This document shows positions 53,688 to 62,989 of a stretch of 64,000 nucleotides of DNA, in pieces. Made by a program: the position numbers and the translations under genes. The stretch is from NCBI RefSeq assembly GCF_001971785.1, contig NZ_CP019389.1, forward strand, positions 2,491,001 to 2,555,000, in the 5' to 3' direction. Every line of letters begins with the position of its first letter. The stretch's first letter is position 1. The notes beneath the pieces are model-generated. The model ran no database searches, had not been told where the DNA came from, and was given only the letters and a program-made list of their open reading frames with translations. Source of the DNA: Seonamhaeicola sp. S2-3. GTDB taxonomy: Bacteria; Bacteroidota; Bacteroidia; Flavobacteriales; Flavobacteriaceae.

Positions 53688-54313
53688 TTAAAAAGATTAG
53701 GGTGTTGCTTAAGCCAAATAAAAAGAGCATTTTGGTTGGAAGAATCTATTTTTAGCTTTTTTATAATGTTACTTCTGTGCTTTTCTACCGTACGTTTAGA
53801 GATAAATAGAGCTTCGGCAATTTGTGTACTACTAAGGTTTTTGTTTAAATATTTAAGTATTTTTAGTTCTGTAGCTGTTAAGACATCTATTGCTGTATTG
53901 GTATCGCTATTAAAATGAATGTTGTTTTTTAATTTTTTGCCAATATAAGTGTTGTTTTTAGTGATGTGATTTAAGCAATCTTCTAGTTCTTCTAAAGCAC
54001 TGTCTTTAGTTAAATAACCATGTATAGTGTGACCAACCTCGTTTAGTAAGGTTTCTTGCTTATGAAGGGTTAAAAGAACAACTCGTATAGGAATAAGGTT
54101 GCGTTTTAGTTCTTGCGCCACTTCCAATCCGTTAAGAATAGGCATATCAAAATCTAAAATAGCTATATCTGGTTGGTGCTTTAAAATTTTGTTATAAGCG
54201 GTATTGCCATCGGTAGCGGTGTCTAAAATTTTAAACCATTTTTTTTCTAAAAACGCTTTTGTGCCATTAAGTATAAGCGGATGGTCGTCTGCAAGTATAA
54301 TAGTTGTGGGCAT
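53681..54313 (-). CDS. NarL/LuxR-type response regulator
   Basis: This 210-residue protein has a receiver domain with phospho-acceptor Asp in DIAILDFDMPILNG (near 55) and the KD switch Lys in GYLTKDS. A LuxR-type helix-turn-helix ends the protein (LTATELKILKYLNKNLSSTQIAEALFISKRTVEKHRSNI). It starts 5 bp after the TPR-containing histidine kinase stop, its likely partner. The palindromes at 53124 and 53672 are candidate binding sites. Confidence 0.92.
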   Translation of the reverse strand: MPTTIILADDHPLILNGTKAFLEKKWFKILDTATDGNTAYNKILKHQPDIAILDFDMPILNGLEVAQELKRNLIPIRVVLLTLHKQETLLNEVGHTIHGYLTKDSALEELEDCLNHITKNNTYIGKKLKNNIHFNSDTNTAIDVLTATELKILKYLNKNLSSTQIAEALFISKRTVEKHRSNIIKKLKIDSSNQNALFIWLKQHPNLFNT

Positions 54314-54318
54314 TGTTT

Positions 54319-56343
54319 TTAGTGTTTTAAAACCTTTATTTGTACAGTTGTGCCTTTTCCTTTTGTAGAATCTATGCTTAATTGAGCACCAATAATTTGG
54401 GCACGTTCTTTAAGTGTTTTTAAGCCTAAACTATTTAAAATTTCACTACTTTCTGAAACATCAAAACCAATTCCGTTATCTTTTACTTGAAATAAAACAG
54501 AAGTGTTACTGTCTTCAATTGTAATATTACAGGCTTTTGCTTGCGAGTGTTTTTCAACATTGTTTAAACATTCTTGCAACATTCTAAAAACAAAAATTTC
54601 TTTGTCTTTTGAAATTTCTATGTTTTCAACGTTTATAGTTTCAGAATAGAAAATATCGGAATGCTTCTGGAAATTTTTAATTGTATTTTTGATTGAAGCC
54701 AACAAGCCTAATTTTTCAAACTGAAAAGGATGAAGACTTTGTGATATATTTCTTACTTCATTAATGGTGTCGTCTATAATTTTTGTGTCTTGGCTTTGCA
54801 TGTCGTTTAGCAACACTTTGTTTTTTATAAGTAGTAAACTCTGGCCAACACTATCGTGCAATTCGCTTGAAATACGCTTGCGCTCGGTTTCTATGTTTCT
54901 AATTAAATCTTGCGAAAATACTTCTTGTAGTTGTGCTTTTTTTTGGGAAAACCGTCGCGAATTCCATAAAAAGATAATGCTAAATAATGCCAATAGCGCC
55001 AAACCACCAAACCATAACGTTTGTCTTTTTCGTTTGTTTTGCTCGTCAAGAAGTGCAATTTTACTGTTTTGTTCTTCTATCTTTTTATCGCGTTTGGCGG
55101 TTTCATAAAGTGTTTGGTAATAGGCCAGTGCTTTTGTTTTTTGTACTGATTGTATAGAATCTTCAATCTTTTTTGAGGTTTTGTAAAAGCTAAGCGCCTT
55201 ATTGGGTTTATTTAACTTTTCATAAACTTCAGCTAAGAATTTTTGAGCTAATATTTTGCCTTCAATATCGTTGCTTTCAGAAATAATGTTTAAATGTTCA
55301 ATACCAAGTCTCTTTGCTTTATTGTAATCTTGCTCAGCAAAGGCTACTTTTTTTATAGCTTTATAATATATAGCTTTATGAATACCTTCTGTGTTTTGCT
55401 TGTCTTTTTCAACTTCTTTTAAATAGGATTTGGCTTTTTCTAAACTATCGTTTTCGGCATAAGCAATAGTTAATTCACTTAATAGAATAGGGTTAAAATA
55501 ATTGAAAAAATTCGATTTTTTATTTACAGCAACAGCTTTGTGAAGATTTTCAATACGTTGCATTTCTAAGCCTTGCTTTTTTAAATCATTGGCTTCGTTA
55601 ACATACAACGAAATAAGCTGCCCGTAACTGTTGGTTTTGGTAGCTAATTTGATAGTTTCTTTGCGTTCTTGTTGTGCTTCATCTATAAAACCATTGGAGC
55701 TATACAGTATGGCCAATGCGTTTTTGGCAGCAATAATATTAAAGGTGTCCTTTACCTGAATAAAAATTTCTGAGGCTTGTTTTAAGGTTTGCGATGCGAG
55801 CGCAAATTTTCCTTCGTCGGAGTAGGCATAGCCTTTATACAAAACAGCAAATCCTTTAATACGATGGTTCTTGGCTTTTTCGGCATAAGTAATGGCTTTG
55901 TTGTAATGAGCCATAGCCGAATCTACTTGTTTGGTAAAGTAAAAACTATCGCCAGAATCTATATACAAACTTGCTAAGTTTCTATTGGTTATATTATTTT
56001 TTAGAGTTTTAAAATACGTATTATAAATATCAAGACCTATTTTTGGTTTTCCTAAAATATTATTGTGATAGTTAATTAGATTTGTAGTGTTGTAAGCTGC
56101 CAGATTAAAAGAGTCTAGCTTTATTGCAAAGTCTATAGTAGTGCGCGCTATAGAGTCATAACTCAAATTGGGTTTATCTCTAATAACCGCTGTTAAACTG
56201 TCTAGAAGTACTAACTTTTTAGCCTGATTGCCTTCTGAATGTATTTGGGTTTTTAATTCATTTACTAGCGTTTGTAAATTGGTCTCTTGTGCATTTACAA
56301 ATGAAAAAAATAGTAGATAAAATACGAGTGAAAATTGTTTCAT
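54319..56343 (-). CDS. TPR-containing sensor histidine kinase (NarX-type)
   Basis: This 674-residue protein has a signal peptide (1-19, ending FVNAQ), then about 380 residues of TPR repeats in the periplasm (SMAHYNKAITYAEKAKNH, KALSFYKTSKKIEDS). A coiled coil and one membrane helix near 445-465 (WFGGLALLALFSIIFLWN) follow. A HisKA_3 domain (ERKRISSELHDSVGQSL, His near 500) and a HATPase domain (DNGIGFDV, GKGTTVQIKV) end it. This design is frequent in Flavobacteria. The periplasmic TPR part may bind peptides or envelope proteins. Confidence 0.9.
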   Translation of the reverse strand: MKQFSLVFYLLFFSFVNAQETNLQTLVNELKTQIHSEGNQAKKLVLLDSLTAVIRDKPNLSYDSIARTTIDFAIKLDSFNLAAYNTTNLINYHNNILGKPKIGLDIYNTYFKTLKNNITNRNLASLYIDSGDSFYFTKQVDSAMAHYNKAITYAEKAKNHRIKGFAVLYKGYAYSDEGKFALASQTLKQASEIFIQVKDTFNIIAAKNALAILYSSNGFIDEAQQERKETIKLATKTNSYGQLISLYVNEANDLKKQGLEMQRIENLHKAVAVNKKSNFFNYFNPILLSELTIAYAENDSLEKAKSYLKEVEKDKQNTEGIHKAIYYKAIKKVAFAEQDYNKAKRLGIEHLNIISESNDIEGKILAQKFLAEVYEKLNKPNKALSFYKTSKKIEDSIQSVQKTKALAYYQTLYETAKRDKKIEEQNSKIALLDEQNKRKRQTLWFGGLALLALFSIIFLWNSRRFSQKKAQLQEVFSQDLIRNIETERKRISSELHDSVGQSLLLIKNKVLLNDMQSQDTKIIDDTINEVRNISQSLHPFQFEKLGLLASIKNTIKNFQKHSDIFYSETINVENIEISKDKEIFVFRMLQECLNNVEKHSQAKACNITIEDSNTSVLFQVKDNGIGFDVSESSEILNSLGLKTLKERAQIIGAQLSIDSTKGKGTTVQIKVLKH

Positions 56344-56383
56344 TTGGGGTAATTTTCTCTACTAATTTACTTAAAATAAATAA

Positions 56384-59300
56384 CTATTTATTCTCAATCC
56401 ACTTTCTAGCATTCACAAAAGCTTCTAGCCAAGGAGATACTTCGTCTTTACGTCCGTCTGGGTAATATGCCCAATTCCATTGGAAAGTAGAACGTTCAAT
56501 ATGTGGCATAGTAACTAAATGACGCCCTGTTTTGTCACACATCATGGCCGTATTAAAGTCTGAACCATTGGGGTTATGCGGATATTCAGCATACCCATAT
56601 TTAGCTACTATATGATATTTATCTTCAGAATACGGTAAGCTAAATTTACCTTCTCCATGAGAAATCCAAACACCTAAGGTGCTACCAGCTAATGTAGATA
56701 GCATCACTGAGTTGTTTTCTTGAATTTTCACAGAAGTAAAAGAACTTTCGTGTTTTTGAGAGTCGTTATGATGCATTTTACCGTGAATTTCATGGTCTGG
56801 ATTTATCTCTTCCAATTCCATAAATAACTGACAACCGTTACAAATTCCAACAGAAAGTGTATCTTCTCTTTTAAAGAAATTTTGAATGGCTTTGTTAGCC
56901 TTTTCATTATATTTTATGGCTCCTGCCCAACCTTTTGCAGAACCTAAAACATCTGAATTACTAAAGCCACCTACAGCACCTAAAAACTGAATGTCTTCAA
57001 GAGTTTCTCTGCCCGAAATTAAATCGGTCATATGTACATCTTTCACATCAAAGCCAGCTAAATACATTGCATTTGCCATTTCGCGTTCTGAGTTGCTTCC
57101 TTTTTCTCGTAAAATAGCGGCTTTTGGTCTTTTTTGTCCTGACTCAGGTAATTTTCCTGTAAAATGTTTAGGAAATTTATATTGAAGTGGCTGATTTTTA
57201 TAATTATTAAAGCGTGCTTCAGCCAAATTGTTTGCGGTTTGTTTTTGATCTAATAAATAAGAGGTCTTGTACCATACATCTCTTAATCTAGAAATAGTCA
57301 TAGTGAATACTTCGGAACCATTAATAACACTTAAAGTGTCGCTGTTGGTTACTTTTCCAATATTGTAAAATGAAATACCTGCGTTGTTTAATACTGTTTC
57401 AATAGACTTGTCTTTGGCTTGAATAACAATACCAGCATTTTCAGCAAATAATAATTTTAATGAATCTTTTTCATTTAAGGCGGTTACATCTAATTCTGCA
57501 CCTAAATTATTATCTGCAAAACACATTTCTAATAACGTAGTAATTAAACCACCAGAAGCCACATCATGTCCTGCAACAATTTGTTCATTTCTAATTAAAT
57601 CTTGAATGGTATTGAAAACCGTTTTAACATAGTTTGCAGATTTTACTGTAGGCGCTTCATTTCCAATTTTGTTTACAATTTGAGCAAACGAACTTCCTCC
57701 TAATTTAAACGCATCTTGTGAAATATTGATGTAATAAATGTTACCACCATTTTTCTTTAAAACGGGTTCTACAACTTTATTGATATCATTACAATTAGCA
57801 CCAGCAGAAATAATCACGGTTCCTGGAGATATTACATCACCATCAGGGTATTTTTGTTTCATTGAAAGCGAATCCTTTCCGGTAGGAACGTTGATGCCTA
57901 AATCTATTGAAAATTCTGATACAGCTTCAACTGCTTCATATAAACGAGCATCTTCACCTTCATTTTTACAAGGCCACATCCAGTTGGCAGACAATGAAAT
58001 GTTTTTTAATCCGTCTTTTAAAGGAGCCCAAATTATGTTGGTTAAGGCTTCGGTAATCGAGTTTCTACTACCGGCCACAGGGTCTATTAATGCAGAAACA
58101 GGAGAGTGCCCAATAGAAGTAGCAATGCCTTCTTTTCCTTTATAATCTAGTGCCATAACACCAACGTTATTTAAAGGAATTTGTAACGGACCAACACATT
58201 GTTGTTTCGCTACTTTTCCACCAACACAACGGTCTACTTTATTTGTTAACCAATCTTTACAAGCCACGGCTTCTAGTTGTAAAACTTGGTCTAAGTAAGT
58301 GTAAAATTCATCAGAATTATAACTAACATCGGCGTAGTTTCTCTCAACGGTTTTATCGGTCATAATCGTTTTAGGAGAGCTTCCAAACATATCTTCCATG
58401 GCTAAATCCATTGGTGTATTACCTTTGGTTTTAGATTGAAATGTAAACCTGTCATCACCTGTAACATCACCAACAGTGTACATTGGCGAACGTTCTCTGT
58501 CGGCTATTTTATGTAGTATATCAATATGCTTATCAGAAATAACCAATCCCATACGCTCTTGAGATTCATTACCAATAATCTCTTTATCAGAAAGGGTAGG
58601 GTCTCCAACAGGAAGCGCATCTAAATCAATTTTTCCACCAGTATCTTCAACTAATTCCGAAAGGCAATTTAAATGCCCTCCAGCACCATGGTCGTGAATA
58701 GAAACAATGTGGTTTTCTTCACTTTCAACCATGCCACGAACCGCGTTGGCAGCACGTTTTTGCATTTCGGGGTTTGAACGTTGTACCGCATTTAACTCAA
58801 TACCAGAAGCAAACTCGCCAGTATCGGCACTAGAAACGGCGGCACCACCCATACCAATACGGTAATTTTCGCCACCTAGAATTACAATTTTATCACCTGT
58901 TTTTGGCGTGTCTTTTAAAGCTTGGTCTTTTTTGCCGTAACCAATACCTCCAGCAAGCATGATAACTTTGTCGAAACCTAGTTTTCTCAGGTTATTACGA
59001 GGCGCTTGCGACGAAGTAACCTCGTTGTTTGAAGAAGCAGATTGCTTCACTTCGTTCGCAATGACGTCATTATTCTCGTCATGCTCAAACGTTAAAACCG
59101 AGCCACAGATAAGTGGTTGCCCAAATTTATTTCCGAAGTCAGAAGCACCATTTGATGCTTTTATTAAAATATCCATTGGCGTTTGGTATAGCCAATTGCG
59201 TTCTGGGAAGGCTTTTTCCCAAGGGCGATTTTCTTCTAATCTAGAATAAGAGGTCATATACACCGCAGTTCCTGCTAAAGGAATAGAACCTTTTCCGCCG

Positions 59301-60121
59301 GCAAGTCTATCTCTAATTTCACCACCAGAACCTGTTGCAGCACCATTAAAAGGCTCTACAGTTGTTGGGAAATTGTGTGTTTCTGCTTTTAATGATATAA
59401 CCGATTCGAATTCTTTAGTTGTATAAAAATCAGGAATGTCAGCTCGTTTGGGAGCAAACTGTTCTACCACAGGGCCTTTAATAAACGCTACATTATCTTT
59501 ATAAGCCGAAACAATATCGTTTGGATTTGCTTCGGATGTTTTTTTAATTAGTTTGAATAATGAGGTTGGTTTTTCTTTGCCATCAATGATAAATGTTCCA
59601 TTGAAAATTTTATGGCGACAATGTTCACTATTCACTTGTGAAAAACCAAATACTTCAGAATCTGTAAGCGGACGCCCAATTTTCTTTGAAACGCCTTCTA
59701 AATACGCCACTTCTTCATCGCTTAACGATAAGCCTTCCTGCTGGTTATAAGCCGCTATGTCTTCAATATTTAAAATGGGTTTGGGTTGAATGTTTATAGT
59801 GAATGATTCTTGATTTAATCCGTTAAATTTCTCTGAAATCATAGGATCGTAATCTTTAAAATCTTCTGAAACGGCATGGAATTCCTCAATTCTAATAATA
59901 CCTTCAATCCCCATGTTTTGGGTAATTTCAACAGCATTGGTACTCCATGGTGTTATCATGGCAGCACGTGGACCAACAAAAAAAGCATCGATTGATGCTT
60001 GCTCTATTTTAGGCTGGTTGCCAAATAACCATGTTAATTTTGAAATGGTTTCAGTAGATAATTCTTCTGTAGTTTGAACAGCAAAAACTTTGCTATTTGT
60101 GTTTCCAAAGAAATGAATCAT
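56384..60121 (-). CDS. purL: Phosphoribosylformylglycinamidine synthase
   Basis: This 1245-residue single-chain PurL converts FGAR, glutamine and ATP to FGAM in purine synthesis. The synthase domains have HSEHCRHKIFNG, ETHNFPTTVEPFNGAATGSGGEIRD and a second half-repeat near 700-950. The C-terminal glutaminase has the Cys in VGICNGCQLFMELEE. Near residue 360 an in-frame palindromic repeat (58991-59065) adds about 25 residues (NDVIANEVKQSASSNNEV) to the loop between GSVLTFEH and LGFDKVIML. All catalytic parts are intact. Confidence 0.93.
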   Translation of the reverse strand: MIHFFGNTNSKVFAVQTTEELSTETISKLTWLFGNQPKIEQASIDAFFVGPRAAMITPWSTNAVEITQNMGIEGIIRIEEFHAVSEDFKDYDPMISEKFNGLNQESFTINIQPKPILNIEDIAAYNQQEGLSLSDEEVAYLEGVSKKIGRPLTDSEVFGFSQVNSEHCRHKIFNGTFIIDGKEKPTSLFKLIKKTSEANPNDIVSAYKDNVAFIKGPVVEQFAPKRADIPDFYTTKEFESVISLKAETHNFPTTVEPFNGAATGSGGEIRDRLAGGKGSIPLAGTAVYMTSYSRLEENRPWEKAFPERNWLYQTPMDILIKASNGASDFGNKFGQPLICGSVLTFEHDENNDVIANEVKQSASSNNEVTSSQAPRNNLRKLGFDKVIMLAGGIGYGKKDQALKDTPKTGDKIVILGGENYRIGMGGAAVSSADTGEFASGIELNAVQRSNPEMQKRAANAVRGMVESEENHIVSIHDHGAGGHLNCLSELVEDTGGKIDLDALPVGDPTLSDKEIIGNESQERMGLVISDKHIDILHKIADRERSPMYTVGDVTGDDRFTFQSKTKGNTPMDLAMEDMFGSSPKTIMTDKTVERNYADVSYNSDEFYTYLDQVLQLEAVACKDWLTNKVDRCVGGKVAKQQCVGPLQIPLNNVGVMALDYKGKEGIATSIGHSPVSALIDPVAGSRNSITEALTNIIWAPLKDGLKNISLSANWMWPCKNEGEDARLYEAVEAVSEFSIDLGINVPTGKDSLSMKQKYPDGDVISPGTVIISAGANCNDINKVVEPVLKKNGGNIYYINISQDAFKLGGSSFAQIVNKIGNEAPTVKSANYVKTVFNTIQDLIRNEQIVAGHDVASGGLITTLLEMCFADNNLGAELDVTALNEKDSLKLLFAENAGIVIQAKDKSIETVLNNAGISFYNIGKVTNSDTLSVINGSEVFTMTISRLRDVWYKTSYLLDQKQTANNLAEARFNNYKNQPLQYKFPKHFTGKLPESGQKRPKAAILREKGSNSEREMANAMYLAGFDVKDVHMTDLISGRETLEDIQFLGAVGGFSNSDVLGSAKGWAGAIKYNEKANKAIQNFFKREDTLSVGICNGCQLFMELEEINPDHEIHGKMHHNDSQKHESSFTSVKIQENNSVMLSTLAGSTLGVWISHGEGKFSLPYSEDKYHIVAKYGYAEYPHNPNGSDFNTAMMCDKTGRHLVTMPHIERSTFQWNWAYYPDGRKDEVSPWLEAFVNARKWIENK
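58991..59065 (-). repeat. Palindromic repeat inserted in frame in purL
   Basis: On the minus strand GTCATTGCGA...GAAGCAATCT at one end mirrors GTTATTACGA...GAAGTAACCT of the opposite strand at the other. The element is 75 bp, a multiple of three, with no stop in the purL frame. The left arm is the 'GTCATTGCGA...GAAGCAATCT' dispersed repeat I recall from many bacterial genomes. Confidence 0.75.
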
Positions 60122-60234
60122 TGTAATTTATTTGTACGTTTAAAAGAAAGAGCAAAAATACATTTTTTTAAAGCAATTTGAAGCTTAATTATTTAGAAAA
60201 CCTTTAGCGTTATTAACAACTATTTTAACATTGG

Positions 60235-61095
60235 TTAAAAGTGTTTTTTAAGAATGCTTTTTACAGAACCGTAATAACTACTGCCAAATAGATTTAAATG
60301 AACCAATAAATAGTAAAGTTGATAGATTTCAATTCTTTGATTTGTGTTTGAATTTGCAGGAAATATTTTAAAATACGCATTGTAAAAATCATTAGAAAAG
60401 CCACCAAAAAGTTTGGTCATGGCTATGTCAACTTCGTTATGTCCGTAATAAACGGCAGGATCTATTAAATATGGCGTTCCGTTAGAGGCAATAATATAAT
60501 TACCACTCCATAAATCGCCATGTAAAAGTGATGGTTTAACGTCTGTAAAAAGTGGTTTTAAGATGTTTTTTAATTGATTAGTAGATGGGATTTCTGCTGG
60601 ATTTAATAATTGTTTACTTTTTGCTAATTTAAGTTGAGGTTGCAGGCGTTCTTCAACATAAAAATTAGTCCAATTTTGATGCTTTTTGTTTGATTGCGGG
60701 AGGCTTCCTATAAAATTGTCATTTTTAAAACCAAAATGAGTAGCCGTTGATTTGTGAAGGTTAGCCAGTTGTGTTCCTAAAGTTTTTAAATCTTTACTTG
60801 TGGGTGTTTTGGTATCAATCCACGCCATTAATACAAACGATTTATTGTTAAAAGTTCCGTATTGATAAATTTTTGGGGTAGCAATAGTTTTGGTATTAGC
60901 AATGGCTTTAAGTCCATTGACTTCTTCTTTAAACATAGAAAGTTTATCAGAAGTATTGATTTTTATAAAGTAGTTTTGGCTTTTGGTTGTGATAACATAA
61001 GCTTCAGAAATATCGCCACCCGAAACTGGTTTTATAGTTTGTATTTTTTCTGAAATTTGGTCTTCAATATGTGTTTTGAAATCTTGACTTAGCAT
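60235..61095 (-). CDS. Fructosamine kinase family protein
   Basis: This 286-residue protein has the aminoglycoside/choline-kinase-like fold of fructosamine-3-kinases: a VSGGDISEAYVITT start, a FIKIN ATP-binding Lys, FVLMAWIDT hinge, LLHGDLWSGNYI catalytic loop and IDPAVYYGHNEVDIAM metal loop. These enzymes phosphorylate sugars attached to protein lysines, which leads to their removal. It lies after purL in reverse order by 113 bp and has no obvious partner. Confidence 0.88.
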   Translation of the reverse strand: MLSQDFKTHIEDQISEKIQTIKPVSGGDISEAYVITTKSQNYFIKINTSDKLSMFKEEVNGLKAIANTKTIATPKIYQYGTFNNKSFVLMAWIDTKTPTSKDLKTLGTQLANLHKSTATHFGFKNDNFIGSLPQSNKKHQNWTNFYVEERLQPQLKLAKSKQLLNPAEIPSTNQLKNILKPLFTDVKPSLLHGDLWSGNYIIASNGTPYLIDPAVYYGHNEVDIAMTKLFGGFSNDFYNAYFKIFPANSNTNQRIEIYQLYYLLVHLNLFGSSYYGSVKSILKKHF

Positions 61096-61099
61096 ATTG

Positions 61100-61137
61100 T
61101 AAAAATAAAAAAGACCATTTTTAAAATGGTCTTTTTA
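61100..61137 (-). terminator. Terminator of the endonuclease gene
   Basis: AAAGACCATTTT pairs with AAAATGGTCTTT, with T runs on both strands, between the endonuclease stop and the fructosamine kinase start. Confidence 0.8.
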
Positions 61138-61165
61138 TAGAAATTATATAGAAAATATTGAACTT

Positions 61166-62986
61166 TTACTGTTTAATTAACTTTTTAGTGATACTTTGAT
61201 TATTGTTTGATATTCTAACTAAATATATTCCTTTTTTTATATTAGATACATCTATAAAGTTATTATTAGAAATCACAGATTTGTCAATTATGAGTTTTCC
61301 AAGAATATCATAGATTTTAATATCTAAATCCTTGTTTGTTTCAAAATATAGTCTATTCCCTTTTATAGGATTAGGATGCATCTTAAGGCTGATTAACTCA
61401 TTGGATTCTGTACTTAAAGAGGTGTAACAAGTCCAAGATAAGTCATCAAAAATTACACGGTTGCTGCTAACAGAATTACCATCTATAATAATCGAGACAT
61501 CACCTGATACATTAATATTTGGTATGGTAATAGTTTGTTCAGTATCACTATACGCAATTGTGCCAACTATATTACCATTTACTTTAAGATTAAATGTACC
61601 ACTGCTACCACTAAAAACTCTTAATGTAGTTACAGTTAGATTACCTATTCCTCCGCTAACAGTTGGTGTTGAAAGAGAACCGTTTCTAATGGTTATAGCT
61701 TCGCTACCATTTATAGATTGATCTGTTCTTGCATCGGTTGCAGACCAAGAACCACCATCATCTCCTGTCCAATTTCTAATTGAATAAGAGCTAGAACCAG
61801 TAGTGATATTAGCAAAAGATTCGGTAAGGCAATCTGTACCTCCACTAGAGCCATTGTTAGTAGTTGTTTCACAATCTTGATTGCTAAAATTAGATACATT
61901 ATTAGCAGCATCTTTTGCTTTTATTGTAAAACAATAATTAGTATTTGAAGTTAGTCCTGTTATGGTAAAATAGGTGTTAGAGGTATTAAATGAATTTAAA
62001 CCATCTATATAGATATCATATGAGGTAACACCAATATTGTCACTAGAAGCATTCCAACTTAAGTCTATGCTATTATCTGTTGGATTTGAAGCTACCAAAT
62101 TAGTAGGAGCTGAAGGAGCCTCATTATCTGCCGCTGAGTTCCAAATCATTTCTGCAAATTCAGGATAATCTACAAAAGGATTGGCATTTCCCTGAAAGTT
62201 ATAGGCAGCGTTATTTCTATCAATTTCAGCTTGTACCACGGGGTCATTTGCATGCCAATCTAGGAGGAGGTCTATGTACCAATCTTCATAGAATTGATTG
62301 CTTGTTCCATTAAGAGGATTGTTTGTGGTTTCAGGATCACTCCATCCCGAATCGTCCCAGTTATCTTCGTATCTAACGGCAAAATATAATAAAGCTCTTG
62401 CAATATCGCCTTTAAATTCATCTATAGGCTCAAAAACAGTTCCTGAATAACTTCCAAAAGTATTTGGGCCTACTTTTGAACCATTATTGGACGTCCACGT
62501 TGCGTTACTTACCTCACCAAAAGGATAGTTACTTCTTCTATTGTTTACATAACCATCGGTAGGAATTACATGATGCACATCTGCTATCATAGGAAGTTGT
62601 TCATCAAAAAAGCCTTGAGGGAATAAATGCTCTCTATTATAACAATCATTTTCAGAATTATAGGAACCACATTGTCTATCTCCATGAGTATAATTATAAG
62701 AGTCATTATTTGTAGCACTAGCGGTAGGGTTTTCAGAATAAAAATCTAGTACAGTTCCATCATTCTCATAATAATTATCTGTATGGGTTGTTAAATATGC
62801 TGTATATAAATTGTCATAGGCTGTACTAGCATTAGAATCCCATGTGTGTCCATTGGTAACAATGTTTTTTAATTCTGTTTTAAGCGCGTAACCAGATAAA
62901 CCATCTGCACTATCATAGTAATTTGATGGTATTTGCGAAAAACTGAAAAAAGAAAGTAGTAAAGAAAAAAGGTAAAGGTGTTTCAT
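61166..62986 (-). CDS. T9SS-secreted endonuclease I family nuclease
   Basis: This 606-residue protein has a signal peptide (1-18). An endonuclease I (EndA/NucM type) domain follows (about 20-285), with NREHLFPQGFF and ADVHHVIPTDGYVNNRRSN holding the metal-site His and Asn. A fibronectin type III domain (about 292-378) and a beta-sandwich region (about 385-525) follow, then a T9SS type A sorting domain (HPNPIKGNRLYFE to SITKKLIKQ). It would degrade external DNA for nutrient or phosphate supply. It starts 3 bp before the RsmB-like gene stop region and is probably co-transcribed. Confidence 0.92.
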   Translation of the reverse strand: MKHLYLFSLLLSFFSFSQIPSNYYDSADGLSGYALKTELKNIVTNGHTWDSNASTAYDNLYTAYLTTHTDNYYENDGTVLDFYSENPTASATNNDSYNYTHGDRQCGSYNSENDCYNREHLFPQGFFDEQLPMIADVHHVIPTDGYVNNRRSNYPFGEVSNATWTSNNGSKVGPNTFGSYSGTVFEPIDEFKGDIARALLYFAVRYEDNWDDSGWSDPETTNNPLNGTSNQFYEDWYIDLLLDWHANDPVVQAEIDRNNAAYNFQGNANPFVDYPEFAEMIWNSAADNEAPSAPTNLVASNPTDNSIDLSWNASSDNIGVTSYDIYIDGLNSFNTSNTYFTITGLTSNTNYCFTIKAKDAANNVSNFSNQDCETTTNNGSSGGTDCLTESFANITTGSSSYSIRNWTGDDGGSWSATDARTDQSINGSEAITIRNGSLSTPTVSGGIGNLTVTTLRVFSGSSGTFNLKVNGNIVGTIAYSDTEQTITIPNINVSGDVSIIIDGNSVSSNRVIFDDLSWTCYTSLSTESNELISLKMHPNPIKGNRLYFETNKDLDIKIYDILGKLIIDKSVISNNNFIDVSNIKKGIYLVRISNNNQSITKKLIKQ

Positions 62987-62989
62987 AAA

